From assembly GCA_028023455.1 (NCBI GenBank), contig JAQFVV010013400.1, forward strand, positions 1 to 64,000: a DNA stretch of 64,000 bases, given 5' to 3'. The notes beneath the pieces were generated by a model. The model made no database searches, was not told where the DNA came from, and was given only the letters and a program-made list of their open reading frames with translations. Both the position numbers and the translations under genes were made by a program. Of this stretch, positions 45,770 to 59,254 are shown piece by piece (position 1 is the first letter of the stretch; each line of letters starts with the position of its first letter). This stretch comes from Epiperipatus broadwayi (taxonomy: Eukaryota; Onychophora; Udeonychophora; Euonychophora; Peripatidae).

Positions 45770-48200
45770 GAGTAGCTTAAAATAATGGTTAATAAGTCTA
45801 ATAATTAAAAATAATAATAATAAAAGTAAAGGTCTCGAAAATACTCTATAAAAGAAATACGTTATTTTTATTTGGATCTATAACTAAAGATATTATTCTC
45901 ATAGATTGACAAATAAAACTATATATATATATATAGTTTACAAATATATAAATTGTAGATAGTTTGCTTGCTCATGGATGTCTAATAATACAAATATTCC
46001 AATCATTAATAAACTAATTAACATTCTATTTTAACATTAAAATAAATTTAGATTTATGTATTATATAAATATAGTTTTATTTATGTAGCATTATGTTTTA
46101 ACTACACACACTGTGTGTTATAATATAAAAATGTTTCAACATTAATAAACCAATATTATTTTATGTTAACAATATATAAATTATTAAATGGTAAACATAT
46201 CTATAATAATTGCATACATGTGCACTTGAACTAATATTAAATTCTTTTCAATTATTAATTCTAGATTTGCATTTAAAACTATTTTTTACAATATCTTGTT
46301 TATTTATAATTTGGAGTTTCATCTGTTATTAAAAAAAAACACATTGATCAATTCATTATAATTTTTATTATGTCGAAAATAAGTCCTTATGACTCACATA
46401 ATAGGATTCTCTGAAAATCAAACTAGTTTTTATTCTTTAGAAATTTTAAACTTTGTTCAAATTTGGCTCTTTTTTTTTTTCACGAATTCTTTTTCTTATT
46501 ATCTGGACGGTTGATTCAAAAAGTTGTTTACTTATAAAACAAATAATTATAGTACTAAATCTTCTAGGATAGAATAAAGTATTTTTGGACAATAAATAAA
46601 AATAAATCTTCATTAATATGCAGAGGTAAAATTAAAATAATATGTCAATATATTTTTACGTATTAGTCACTTTCTTCTATTTGTATTCCACACATTGGTA
46701 AAAGTGATTTAATTCATGTACAGTATATACATGACCAATAGTAGTTTTGTGTTTATTCTGACTATAACATACATATATAAAATGATTTATATATAAATCA
46801 TAGTGTTAGGAACTCAAGATTAGTAGGTTAACTTTCTATAGTCATGTCCAATAGTGCATAAGATAGCTTTTTATTTTCATGTTTAGATAGGCATATATAA
46901 GATAAAAGCTGATGATGCTCTATTTCCTTTAGCTTCTATAACTTGGTTTAAAGTTAGGCAATCAGTCTATCTTTTACATATTGGAGTATGGAGAATAATA
47001 GAAAAAGTGTTCCTACTTCTATGGAAAAGACTAGCTACAACTGTTCTTTATTTAAAGCTGGCTTGCACCTTATCTTTTCTGCAGTCTGTGAAATATCATT
47101 CATCTCTAATTTGAATTCACTATTTATAATATACAATGAATTTGAAAATAAAGAAATTACAGTAAGTTATTTTGCATCTTGATTAAAAATACAATATAAT
47201 TATTTAATTTCATTATCTTGTTTTTGAATTTATATTTATTAAAACTAGTTAGTTAAAAAGAAATTTAATTCTTTAACATTCACATTATAAAATCAGTCTT
47301 TAAAGTTTTATCCCAAAAAAATTTTAATTATTTATATTAAAATATTGCCATTGTATCAAAATCGGAAAAGTCAGAATTATTTATACTAAAGTAAGAGGTT
47401 TATATTTCATTTTAAAAAAATTTACAGTACTTTAAAAATAAAAAAATTCTTTCTAGTTAATCAATATTAAAGATATTCTAGTCTCTATATTTTAAATGAA
47501 TATAGTAAATTTTGTCTGTATTTATTTCTACATTTCCATACACACTATGTTGTGGGCAATGAGATCATTTTGTTTCAATATGCATATATCTAAAGATGTA
47601 GTTTATCTCTGTCATTTATATATATATATATTGTGCCCTTTTCTATAGATCAATGATGGTTATAAATGGTCAATTACTAAAAAATTTTAAAATTAATATT
47701 ATATAGTATTTAAAATTATAGACTATATTAAGCAGTAAAAGATTAATATGATATATTTAATAATAAATATTGTGATGGTGAGAATTGTATCTAATTCTAT
47801 ATTTTTCTAAATTGTTTTTCAAAATTTTATATAATTATTTTATATAATATAAGTAGCAAATTTATTAAGACAGATAAAAATAGACTAAACACCGGAAATG
47901 ACTACGTGACTGTCTGAAATATTCTATGTATAAGCACCGGTTTAAATTAATACTAATAATTAAAATATTTAAATAGTATATTATAGAAGTGGATGGAATT
48001 GTCACACATCATAATAAAAATAAGTAGTATACCCCTTTATTAATTATTGTTTCAAAATTGTTTTAAAAAAGGTAGTTAAATTGTAATAGATAATAATTGA
48101 TTTAAAAATAATAATGAGTTAACATTTAAGTCTATTACATCATGATTTTAAAACTTTAGAAATTGTTTATAAATCCAAGTAGGGATTGACCAATAAAAAA
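45770..48200. other. AT-rich non-coding DNA
   Basis: No supported feature. A TATA-like CATATATAAGAT at 46,892 precedes a 64-codon frame at 46,988-47,182 of unknown meaning. Confidence 0.5.
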
Positions 48201-50400
48201 TAGATCTTGGCAGACAACCAAAATTGCGCCAAGTAATTGTATAAACGGGGGAGAACAAAAATGTGTTGACTCCAGAGCAGAGGTAAAATTTTAAGCTCTC
48301 TAAAAAATTTTTTTTTCTTCTTCAATTTATTAGTCAATTTTATTATAATTTTAATAATATCTTTGAAAGAAACCAACTGACAATTTAAAAATCATCCGAA
48401 GAGAATCTTAGAATAATATGTTTTAAAAAAAAGTTTTTCATAGTGATGTTTCACTAACTTTACAGTAACCTGCCAGTGGATTCTATCGAAATATAATCGG
48501 AGTTTTCAATAGAAAATGGATAGATTCTTAAAACCAAGTTGTAAATTTTATAATGTTCCAAATATGTTAATATTATTCATTGATATAGTTTATATAGCGT
48601 ATCACTATGAAAGCTGCTTTCGTGCGTATAAAATCAATGAAAGGACATTGTGCGCAGAGTTAAGGAAGATAATGGAAAATAAAAATAAGTATTATTCGTA
48701 TAAGAATAAATGGACAAAAGGAATTTTAATATTGAAATAGTTTGAAATGCTTTCTTTAAGATGACTTGAGAAAATACTCTAGAAAAATAATTAAAGATCG
48801 GAAGTAGTGTATATAAAATAATAATGAATGAAAGTGAAGTTTGCCAAGGAAAACACTTGCCTAAAGAAAAAAAAAAATATTTTACAGAAGCGAAATATAA
48901 AATATTGGATCCATGGAAAACGCAATTGGTACCGTAATTATTAAATAATTGTAGTTTAACTAGAAATAAAGATACATCAATGCGCCGAGGTAATATTTGC
49001 CAGAACCTTAAAAAGCTTCGTGGGATAACTAAATAAAATGTTTTCTAATAATTTTGGATTAAACACTAAAACTAAAGATCATCTAAACAGTTTATTAAAT
49101 GAACTAATTTATTTAAAACTTTAATAAGCATAGAGGAGAACATTCGGACAAAAGAAGAAATAATAAATATTATGGGACTAACCAAGATTTACCGTCAGAA
49201 AAATATGTGATTATGGTTTGAATTATTTTCTTTACTAATCTAAGTTAAACATTAAGTTTTAGATAGCAATAGGGAAAACAAAATACATTGATTCGTAATA
49301 TAACATTATATGAAATAATGTGTTTTGATTTTGAATTTTAAAATAAAATTGTATGTATGTGGAAATTTGTATATTTGCGATGCTCGAAGAGAAAGAAGCC
49401 TACTACGAACTCTGATAGGAAGATAAAGATTTTTTTTGGTAACATTTATAATTTTTAATGATATATAATGTATGTTTTATTTATTTAGATCAGCTGGGAA
49501 TCGAATGAATGTAGCACAAAAGTTTATTGTTATTATTGTTGTAAAACGCATTTTGAAAACAACACTCTAAAACACTTTGAGATGTGATTAGATTTTTAAA
49601 AAATATGCATACGATAATCATTTTATGTGTTATTAATATAGTTCAATATAACCGATGGTTATGTGATATTTTCTGTTAATTTTCCGATTGGGATATTTAA
49701 ATGTTATTTTAACAAAACGTAGATGTTGAACCTACAGTGTAATAAAGCAAGACAAATTGTTCTTATGGAATAGGGAAATGTTTTTATATTAGCGAATTTT
49801 GTTTATTGTTTTAAAAGGTAGTTAGTATTTTATCGATGTTGGATACAGTAAAAATCTCGAGAGATAGTTTGGGTAGTGACTTGGTAGTACGTGGTGATTT
49901 GGAAACCAAGAGGATGTATTAAAAACTAGGATGCTACAGGGAGTGAAATAATAAGTAGTTTTAGATGTTAATCAGCATAGTTAACAAAGCCCTACGACTG
50001 GTACACATGTTGTCTTGGACAGTGGTATTTTATATATTTCTTGTGAGTCATACTAGATGTTTGGTAAAGCTGAGTAAATAGCTACCACATCACGCTTATC
50101 ACCAAGGTTATTAGACAATGAATGTCGGACCTATTCATACTGTTCCATACATTTTGAAGTATATTGCGGAGAAGTTATCTATCTATCTTCCCGATATCCT
50201 ATACATCTTTCGCTATCTTTATCTGTATTTCTTGCAACTACATCGTTATATGATAAGTCTATTAAAAGGGAAACAATAGATATTTTAGAATGTATGTCAT
50301 GCTATTATTTGGAATAAGAATAGTTAAGTATTAACGAAGAGTAGATTATGATTATTGAAAGAAAGATGCAGATATCCTAAGAAGGGAAGGAGTTAGAGAA
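48200..50400. other. CpG-rich patch without recognisable genes
   Basis: About three dozen CpGs in roughly 2.2 kb by eye (for example GCGCCGAGG at 48,980 and CTCGAGAGATAG at 49,857), against about 5 in the 2 kb from 10,000. A 74-codon frame at 48,516-48,740 is the longest open frame and resembles nothing I know. Confidence 0.45.
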
Positions 50401-51715
50401 TTATTTTAATTCCTTTTAAGAAATGAACTATAATTTTATAAAAGTATATCCAAATAGAAATATACAAAAATATTAAATATAATTTCACGTTTTCTTATTG
50501 TTAATTATATTTTAAAAAATATAAGTATTGCACATTTAAAAAATACAATAACATTCGATAATTATAGTATATGTGAAACTGTAACAGGTGATAATTAAAC
50601 CCATGTTATAGTATTATACATGAGTATGGCTTATGGAATAAATGTATTATAGTTTACGAGCATTGGAGAACAAACGTTAAAAGTAATAATAATATTTGAA
50701 TAATATGCGGAGTGACTTATATAAAGTTACAAGAAAATGTAATTTTCTTTTAAAAACCATATTGATTGTAAAATTATGATGTTATAAATGATGTTTATCC
50801 ACATAGATAATTTATAATACAGTAACTTTAATATTAAAAGGTAAAGAATGGTGTTACCCATAAAATAGTTAAAATAAGTGATATGATAAACCTAATGAGA
50901 AATAAATAAATAACTTTTAAAAGGCATAATAAGTTTAATTAACGATAAAAAAAATATAAATGTGTATAATTCAACTATTGTAGTGTAAAGAAAAATGAGG
51001 ATATCCCTTGTAAATAGATGTAGATGGATTTGTTTGTTTTATTTATTTTTATTGATGTTAATAAAATTTTAAAATTTGTTTATTAAAACTTGTGTCTGAG
51101 TTTTGTTTTCTCTACATCATTTCATGAATTCACAGGGTATGTTCACAACCATTAAACTAAGTATATGATTGTTTGCACAAAAGATAAATAGAGAAGTATG
51201 TTTAATCTTAAATATTTATTGATGTTCTTGTAATTAAATAATTATAAAATTGCATTGTGTTACTGGTATCAATCCATTATCATAATATTTTGCTAAATTA
51301 TATGCTATTAGTTGCCACTTGCTTTATTTATCAGATTATCTAAACACTGCCACTTATTAATTTATTTTATTACTTAAAGATAAAAAAGGGGATATTAGAT
51401 TATTAACTAATTTATTACAGTTATAAATTTGCGATGAAAGAAAAGCTGTACTAGTTGGATTAAGCAATGAAGATTGTGATTATTATTGTTTTATTATTAA
51501 TCTAATTTCAGAGTAGTAGATTATGACATAAAATCCCTTATCATATTTTGCTACCATATGTTATTAATATACGGATAAATTTAAAAACCTGAGATTATTT
51601 CATTTGAGCTAGATGATTACTATTATTATTATTAGAGATAAAAGATTAATACTTTAATTGTTAAATGAGTCTTAGTGATTAGAAGTTGCGGAAGTCATAA
51701 GAATACTATGTAGTT
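50400..51715. other. AT-rich non-coding DNA
   Basis: No supported feature. Confidence 0.55.
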
Positions 51716-51719
51716 ATTA

Positions 51720-52080
51720 TGAGTAATAGTAGTATAAGGGGGGATAGTGTTTTTATGCCATTGAGGTGGTATCCTGTGGGATATTGTCTCAATGTAATCT
51801 ACCTTGTCACCCGTATTTCCACTTCTAGTCTCATGAATTCCTGAATATTTATTTGAGTTAGTTTAAAACAGAACCTAAGTTAATTTTAAGAAACTTGAGC
51901 TAGTAAAGCATTTAATTGAATATTTCATTAATTATTAGATCTAGAACCCGGTTAGGTGATTTTCACTATATTATATTTATTTTGGGGGAAGTGAAGATGC
52001 GGGAACGGGGCGGTTAGATTATGGCCCTCAACGTGATTGGCCTGATGTGTAGTGGAGCTACACACGATGACAAGGTTAGA
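51720..52080. other. Small GC-rich patch
   Basis: Contains GGGATATTGTCTCAATG, GAACGGGGCGGTTAG (GC-box-like) and a TGTGTAG/CTACACA hairpin at 52,046-52,064. It resembles a promoter or the end of an LTR or exon, but no partner sequence is identifiable. Confidence 0.35.
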
Positions 52081-52392
52081 ATATATATATATACAAAAGA
52101 TATAATGCCTTTCTATTATTTATATATTCTAATGACTTTATAAATGAGCAATGGATATTAAGTATGTAGCATTAAAGATAAATAATAACATTTATGTAAA
52201 AATAAGATTTGAATATTTTTACTACAATTATAATCTTAATTCAGACTTATCAATCATTTTAACATAGTTGCTGATCAGTGATGAAGCATGACTTTTTTAT
52301 AATGTTTTTATTTCACTTGCTACAATAATTTTTATGTAATAATGCCTAATATATATATATAGAAAAATCTGAAAATTTTTTATCTGTAAATC

Positions 52393-52855
52393 AGAGAATA
52401 TATTATCAATATATTTTTATCTTCCAAATCCTTTTAACATTCTTAAAAGTTTTAACTGTAAATTAGATCTTAGCATGGTTTGAATTTCTTATAATCCATG
52501 AGAATGTGTGAATGAGTTAGTTGAGTTCATTCCCAATACCATGTATATAAAAACAATTCGACTGTTGGTAAAAAAAAATTGAAAGTCAACAGTAATTCCA
52601 TCCAAAAAATAATGAATTTGAATTGCTGATTCTAATTAGATTGTGATGAGTTTAAATATAGATAATACATTATCAATATATTTTTATTTTCTAAATCATT
52701 TTAACATTCTTAAAAGTTTTAACTGTAAATTACATTTTAGCATTGTGTGAACTTCTTATAATCAATGAGAATGTGAGAATGAGTTAGTTGATCTTATTCC
52801 CAATCCCTACATATATAAAAACAATTCAACTGTTGGTAAAAAAAAATTGAAAGTA
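52393..52855. repeat. Diverged tandem duplication, period about 267 bp
   Basis: Blocks around TATCAATATATTTTTAT, CATTCTTAAAAGTTTTAACT, AATGAGTTAGTTGA and CTGTTGGTAAAAAAAAATTG recur in order at 52,404 and 52,671. About 200 bp of each unit are alignable, with scattered substitutions. Confidence 0.8.
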
Positions 52856-53395
52856 AATTTTTTTAAATTGAATTTTAATTAAAGCTTTTGAAAGTTTTAG
52901 TGAATTTTTCTATGGAAGCACTCATTCCATTCAATACATGGATGCTTCATCCCTGTTGCTAATAATATTTTCTATTGTACTATTATTAATATCCCAGTCA
53001 GATAAAAATTGGTCCATATTTGTTTACATCGAAAGTAAATTATAAAAAGATAAAAATTACATTAGCAGTAATTTTTATAAAGTCTCAATACAACCTCATA
53101 ATTTTAAATAATTAATTGGTATTTTTATTATTAATTATTATTTGAAACTGTGAGATGGTTTGAATAATACTTTATTAAAATCATTACTAACATGAAATTT
53201 CATCTTTTCAAGTATCAATGATTACTTTGCTATTAATATAACAGTGTAGAAATTAGATAATAAGTAGAGCTTATCTCATATGACTGGTAAATTAGTCATG
53301 GTACAAGAAAGAGTATTATTTGTAATTGTATTGAAATGACTCATAAATTTGTTTTATAAATAATTATTAGGATATGGGTATTTGAAATTTTATTC

Positions 53396-53397
<2 letters not shown>

Positions 53398-53433
<36 letters not shown>

Positions 53434-53487
53434 ATATATAAATTTCAAATATATATATCCTTATTATATATATATATATATATATAT
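53398..53487. repeat. TA arrays with flanking inverted words
   Basis: Two TA runs of about 34 and 26 bp are separated by ATAAATTTCAAATATATATATCC, which is the inverse of GATATGGGTATTTGAAATTTTAT just upstream at 53,372. Confidence 0.85.
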
Positions 53488-53797
53488 ATTATAAGGGACT
53501 TGAACTTTGACTTTCAAACTCCCTGCAGTCATCCAATCTATCTTATTCAACTAATACACATGGCCACATGCATATAACAAAGATAAATGATATCCAGTAT
53601 ACATTTTTCATGGTGAACCAGTACTCATCACATATATTGAAGATCATTCATCTTTTTTACATGTATGGGCCCATGTGTGTCAGTTGTATAAGATGGATTG
53701 GCTAGCTAAAATGAGTTTGAAATTCTGAGTTCAAGTCCCTTATAATTACATTAAATTTAGTTTAGACAATATATATGTATTTAAATATTATATGTAC
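53488..53797. mobile_element. Foldback element F4, compact hairpin form
   Basis: TTATAAGGGACTTGAACTTT (from 53,489) is mirrored by GAGTTCAAGTCCCTTATAAT (to 53,752). Arms of about 115 bp enclose a loop of only about 30 bp that includes GGTGAACCAGTACTCATCAC. It ends with the shared tail TATGTATTTAAATATTATAT. Both arm ends are tRNA-like heads facing outward. This looks like the minimal internally deleted form of the family. Confidence 0.85.
53683..53748 (+). other. tRNA-like head of F4
   Basis: Reads GTGTCAGTTGTATAAGATGG, aligning with the tRNA D-arm/A-box (GCTCAGTTGGTAGAG), then GGCTAGCTAAAATGAG, then TTCTGAGTTCAAGTCCC, the T-arm/B box. The spacing is close to that of a tRNA. It is the best-preserved head in the window. 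Confidence 0.6.
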
Positions 53798-53799
53798 AT

Positions 53800-56700
53800 A
53801 TTATTACAGTACATGGGGTGGTTCAAAATATGTGTAATAATTTAATACTTATTAACTTTAGAAAAAATAATGAGACTTTTATTGTGTTCATTTTTTAATT
53901 TTTGTATTTCTATAAGTTAAAAATATAAAAGCAAGGTTTTACAATAGTAAATATATAAGAATTAAAATGCAAATTTTATTGATTTCAAATATATATAAAA
54001 ATAAATAATTTATTTTCTCAGCTAAATATAATAATACTCTTAATCTGGATGAGATTTGTCTTAAATAAATGAGTATATGTATAAATAATACAAATATGAA
54101 TTAAGTTAACAAAAATTATTTACACTTTATTTATTAGAATTTATACCAAAGAAAAAATTGTCAGTTGGATTTTAATAAATTTTAAATAGTTTATAAATAT
54201 TAATTCATAAAGTTTATTTACAATAGTTTAGAATAAATATTGAACATAAAACTTTCATAAATCCAAATGGATGCAGAGAAGAGAAACAAAACAAAAGGAT
54301 TATGTACCTTACTCCTTTTTATCAGCTTAAATTTTATAATATCAATCTTTTGATTTGTTCCCTGTAAATTAAAAGATACATAATATGTAAACTGTCTACC
54401 TATTTCCCTTCTCATACACATTTTGGATATGTATATGCACTTATAAAAAAATATTATTAAACTTTAGAATTACCTGATTAAATAACAATTCTTTTAGGAG
54501 CACCAAAGAGAAAAAAATATGCATACATAATAATAATATAAGTCTCTTGTTATTATGGATTCAAATTCAGAATGTTTTTAAATGAAAAAACCTTTTACAA
54601 GTTTGTGTAAAAGTTTTTTGTTTCAAAATCTCTGGAGCAATAAAGCTTGATGTTTGTGGCAATTGAAGTTATTTTCAAATTATGATTTAATCTTGATGGG
54701 GATTTAATTGTCCTTAAATTTTTAGTGTGATGATGTAATATTCTGAAATTAAATTGAGCTGACTCATATAGCAGTAAACAACTTTTCCCAAGAGATCTCC
54801 CTAGCAACAGTAAAATCCTTTTAATTCTAAATATAATGGCTTTTCTTTTTTGCAATTTTTTTAATTAACTTATAGGATTGTTGCATGATGATATTTATTT
54901 TCTGTATGAAGATGGAATTTCAATAACTGCAAAGGCAAAAACTTGAAAAGGGTCAATTTTCTGCTTTAGTCTTTTCAGCCTCACATGTTGAAGTTCAAAA
55001 ACATGAATAAGTTTATAAGAAAATGTCTGATATTATGGCAGCTAATTCAAACAATACTTACATTTTTTAAATGTTATTTCTAGTTTACTAATACATTTTT
55101 ATTATGTTTTTCATGTAGATATTGTTGAAAGATTTTAAAATACTTAGGCTGTGTTATAGTTGATATATGCAATATAAATTCTGTAAATGAACACACACAT
55201 GCATCAAATTAAGATTTAGAACTCTTAGTACTAAATAGAAATATTTTGATAGTATAAATAATTTTTATATACAAAAAATTAAATGAATATTGTACATGGT
55301 AAATTCTTAGAGATATTTACTTTTTTTTTTTTAATAAATTCATATATGCAAACTAACATAACAAATTACACTAACTAAATTTTGGATTATAGTCAAGTTT
55401 TTCTTTTAATATTTATTTAAAATTAATATTTTTAAGATAAATGCTTTAACTGAATGTAATAATGAAAAATATAAATAATATAAACAATTAGATAAATTTA
55501 CGCAAAAATGAAATAAAATATAAACCATTTTTTATTCAGGTGATGTCTAAGATGGCAATATTGATATAATATATATTGAATTAAATATTTCCATGCATTG
55601 TTATTATAACAAAGAATAGAAATGAGGAAATAATATCCATGTAAACAAGCTAAACAAGCTTTCTCATTAACCTGTAATAGCACTTTTTTTAAGTTTTTTG
55701 TTGAAATAATTTTTAAGGTTCTATTCTTTAAAGAAACATCATTTTTATATCATTGTTTACTTTCTTGTAAAAGTAATTAGATATTCATTACAATATAATA
55801 TTGTATGCCTAACTAAGCTGGCTATGGATCAGTTACTTGGAAAAAAGCCTAAACTTATTTAGAGGTTTAAAAAACTTTCAAGATTTACCTGGCCTAAAAA
55901 CCTCCACATCATGGGTATTGTAGGAAGATATATTAAATATTATGACATGAGACCTTTTATATATTATATGTAATTAAATAATCACATTATTAGGAATGTT
56001 TTTAAGTAAGTTAATGCATTATTTTGTATTCTGCTAAATCAATACAATTCTACATTTTTGAATAAACATGATTTTACTTTATTTAAATACATAATATTAA
56101 AATTTTCAGATAAAATTAAAAGTTATCAGAGTCTTTCAATTAGGTCAGTTTGAGAGCTATCAATTGGTTAAAACAACCACAAATAACAAAATCAATATAC
56201 AATAATTATAAAATTGTTTTTAATTATTTTATCATTTTTAATAAAAACAAAACAGTGTCCAAATACAGACAGCTAACAATTGTTATTCATTTTTTTTGTA
56301 ATTACTGTCTTAATTTATATGTTGCATTTATTGTTCTTTATTTTTTTAATACAGCTTTACGCAGTTTTCTAACTTTTTACTCTTTTTTCTCTAAACTTTT
56401 ACTCTCTCATGGTCACAGTATTTTGTTTGCAGTTTTTTTACTTTAATTAAGTGCATTTCGTATAATGTTTTTTTTTTTAATTTAATTTTAACTCTTGACA
56501 ATTTTATTTTCTGTTTTAATTAATAATGTTGTAATTTTAATAAACATTTGTAAATCAAGCAGTAAAAATTCGTCTAAACTGTAAAAAGCTTTTTAATTAA
56601 TATTTTCAAATAAAAAGTACATATTTTATTTTCATATTTATTTTAATGAATCCATCAATAATTAGCAAAAATAATTTCTGCTTTAAACTAATTATTGTAA

Positions 56701-57585
56701 AATTCTGAATTATTAATTATAAAAATTTCTAAAGTAACTATAATATTTTAATTTTTGTTTTAAAAGAAGACAGAAATAGTTTGGCTGCGATTGATATGGT
56801 TCAATGTTAGTATATGATTGTGTTATGTAAAATAATTACTTTTGTTTATTTAATCCACAAAGAATTAAAATTTTTAATAAAAACTATGTTTAATTTGTAA
56901 TTATTAATGCTTCTGTTAAGGGATTAATGTTAATTATGTTCTAAAAACTTATATCTTACAAAAAAAATACTTTGTTGTAATTAAAAGCTTTATCTACAAC
57001 TGCATTTTTAATTATTATAAAGAAAGTGATGCTTGACTGATGATTTCAATTTTAAATATTAAGTCAATTGGAAAAAAACTGTACGAAACAAGTATATGTC
57101 CATAGCAGGTTAATATCTAGAAGAAAAAAAAGCATTTCATTTAATAATATTTAAATATTTACTTTAATCTCTTAAGCTGCATTTAAATAAATATCTTTTC
57201 ATCTGTTTATATACAATGAAACATCATATTCCATTATATTTTGCTCAAAGACCTTCACCCATCAAATGACATATCTATGTTGATAATGTTGTCATCACAA
57301 AAGTTTATATATTGTTTACTTTAGGTATGCTGTATTTTTCAACAGGAATATATACTGAATATACATAGACTTTTTAACAAATACAGTATATTTGTATAAA
57401 CTAATATTACAGTATTAACAAAATTTATAAATATAATATAGTTACAATAATAATTTGAGAAAGCACATTTACTTCATATATGTACTATGTGTGTGTTCAC
57501 TCTCATTCACATTTTTCTAAAAAAATAGTATATAGTTTTTTTTATTTTTTAACATGGACAGCAGTGCAAAACTTTTCACTTGAAT
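53800..57585. other. AT-rich non-coding DNA
   Basis: Nothing supported. Frames at 54,595-54,855 (minus) and 56,150-56,446 (plus) are K/N/F/Y/L-rich products of AT bias. Confidence 0.55.
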
Positions 57586-57589
57586 CTTT

Positions 57590-57745
57590 GATATGTCAGA
57601 ATAACTCAGATTCATCATAATTAAATTTATTTAGAAAGATTTTGTCTTCAATATTGTTTTAAATTTTACTGAAAGCACAGAAGCATTCTCATTTTCAACA
57701 GATGCAGCATTTCCAGCAGCTTTGATGCTTTTAAGTGTGTATCAA
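57590..57745 (-). pseudogene. Probable pogo/Tigger/Jerky-like transposase scrap
   Basis: The minus strand reads IKAAGNAASVENENASV and VKFKTIL, then in another frame KFNYDESELF. This resembles the stretch before and at the first catalytic Asp of CENP-B/Tigger/Jerky DDE transposases (an A...A...F...I...Y....FN.DE.GLF pattern). Only about 50 residues are legible, with a stop and a frameshift. No terminal repeats were located. Confidence 0.4.
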
Positions 57746-57759
57746 CATTGGAATATATC

Positions 57760-59115
57760 TTGCTACTCATATAGACTTAAAGCTTTTTGATGGAATATAA
57801 TGCCAGCTACAGAAATGTTATTTTGGTTCGTGCATTCTGTTTATAAATTAAATTAATTTTCAGTTTTTATTAAAAATTTTGTTTTTAGTATAGTTATAAT
57901 TTTATGGTTTCATAATCACAAGAACCATGGCACAATTTTGCATTTCTGTTTTTATTATTTTTCTGATAGTTGATTCACTAAATTGACCATGTGTTTTTTT
58001 ACTACTAAATCAATAACTATTATTTTATTATTTATGGAAAGTATTTTGTGACTTTTTTGTTTTATAGAACTGTTAGCTTTACATTAATGAAATACTGTAT
58101 AAAATTAAACTTGAAGATGAATGAGGGAGGTAAATAAAAAGAAAAATATATAGACTTTCAATAAACTTGTATCACAAAGAAAACATGGTTAAGTGATATT
58201 GCATTTGAAACTTGAAATCATACAATTTATGAGAGTTCTGAGATACAAAAAATGACTGCTACCATTCTGTAAGCTATACATTACAATTTACTAAATTTTA
58301 ATGTTTTATTTATTTATTTTTTGTTTATTTTTTGTGGGGTAGCATATAATTGAAGGTGTACAACAGATGCTATGGCTTTGCTATGTGTATAATATTCTGT
58401 GTGAATGCCTAAAGAAATATAAAATGGTTAGATTATATATATGTCTAAATATTGTTTATACTTTTTTTTGTTTTGATTAATCTTTTAATTGATCTCACTG
58501 GGAGACCCCAAAATAAGTGCTGGTGGTTTCTTGTAGCTCTTTTAACCACTATTTTGCCACTTTTGCATTTATTTTACAGTAAAAACTGGAACAAAAATAA
58601 TATTGATTTATTAATTTTTAGTAAAATTCTCAAGATCTCAGTATTGTACATAGAATTGTTTTATAAGTGAGCCAACACTTAGTTTAGGGAAAATGCTACT
58701 TGATAATTTCTAGTTCTCTACAGAAATTGCTTGTCAGATCTTTTGAGCATATTCATGCTTTTGTTCAAATTTTAAAGCATGCATTTTTTTGTAATTTGGT
58801 TACATATTCATGATTATTTTTACAAAATATTTGTATAATATTTATTTTTTTATATAAAAAGAATATGGTGATTATATTTAGATGTTTTGAAAATATTTAC
58901 TTTTACAAGAAATAAGTCAAGAGAAACAATAATATTCACAACAGCTTATAGTTGGCTAAATGGGAATGTATTTAATCTGATGATAAATTTATTTTTGTCA
59001 TTTTTAAAAATTATAAATATAATTTTAAATTTAATTAGAATTTTGTTAGCTTTAAGTACTCTGAACTATAATTTGTTCAGATTTCCAAATTAAATTAAAA
59101 TAATACTTATTTTTT
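57760..59115. other. AT-rich non-coding DNA
   Basis: No supported feature. Confidence 0.55.
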
Positions 59116-59128
59116 AGTTAAATATTTT

Positions 59129-59208
59129 TACTTATATAAGGCTAAAACCTCAGTACATGCACCTTGAGTGCAAGGCACATGTACTGAGGTTTTAGCCTTA
59201 TATAAGTA
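59129..59208. repeat. Near-perfect 31-bp hairpin
   Basis: 59,129-59,159 (ACTTATATAAGGCTAAAACC and on) is the exact reverse complement of 59,178-59,208. The 18-nt loop contains a further CCTTG/CAAGG stem. The direct repeat TTAAATATTTTTAC lies at 59,118-59,131 and 59,241-59,254. It could be a young MITE or foldback relic or a small-RNA precursor. Confidence 0.9.
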
Positions 59209-59254
59209 TTACATGCTGACATCAAAATAAGAATTAATATTTAAATATTTTTAC

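Noticed and set aside
46892-47182. TATA-like word followed by a 64-codon frame
   Set aside because: Composition is unremarkable, no domain is seen, and TATA-like words are very common at this AT content.
53683-53748. Functional tRNA gene
   Set aside because: A- and B-box-like words are present but acceptor and anticodon stems do not pair; it is the end of a repeated foldback element.
57270-57300. YVDNVVIT reading, resembling an RT motif C
   Set aside because: No motif A or B or other LINE block can be traced on either side, so a short chance match in AT-rich DNA is likelier.
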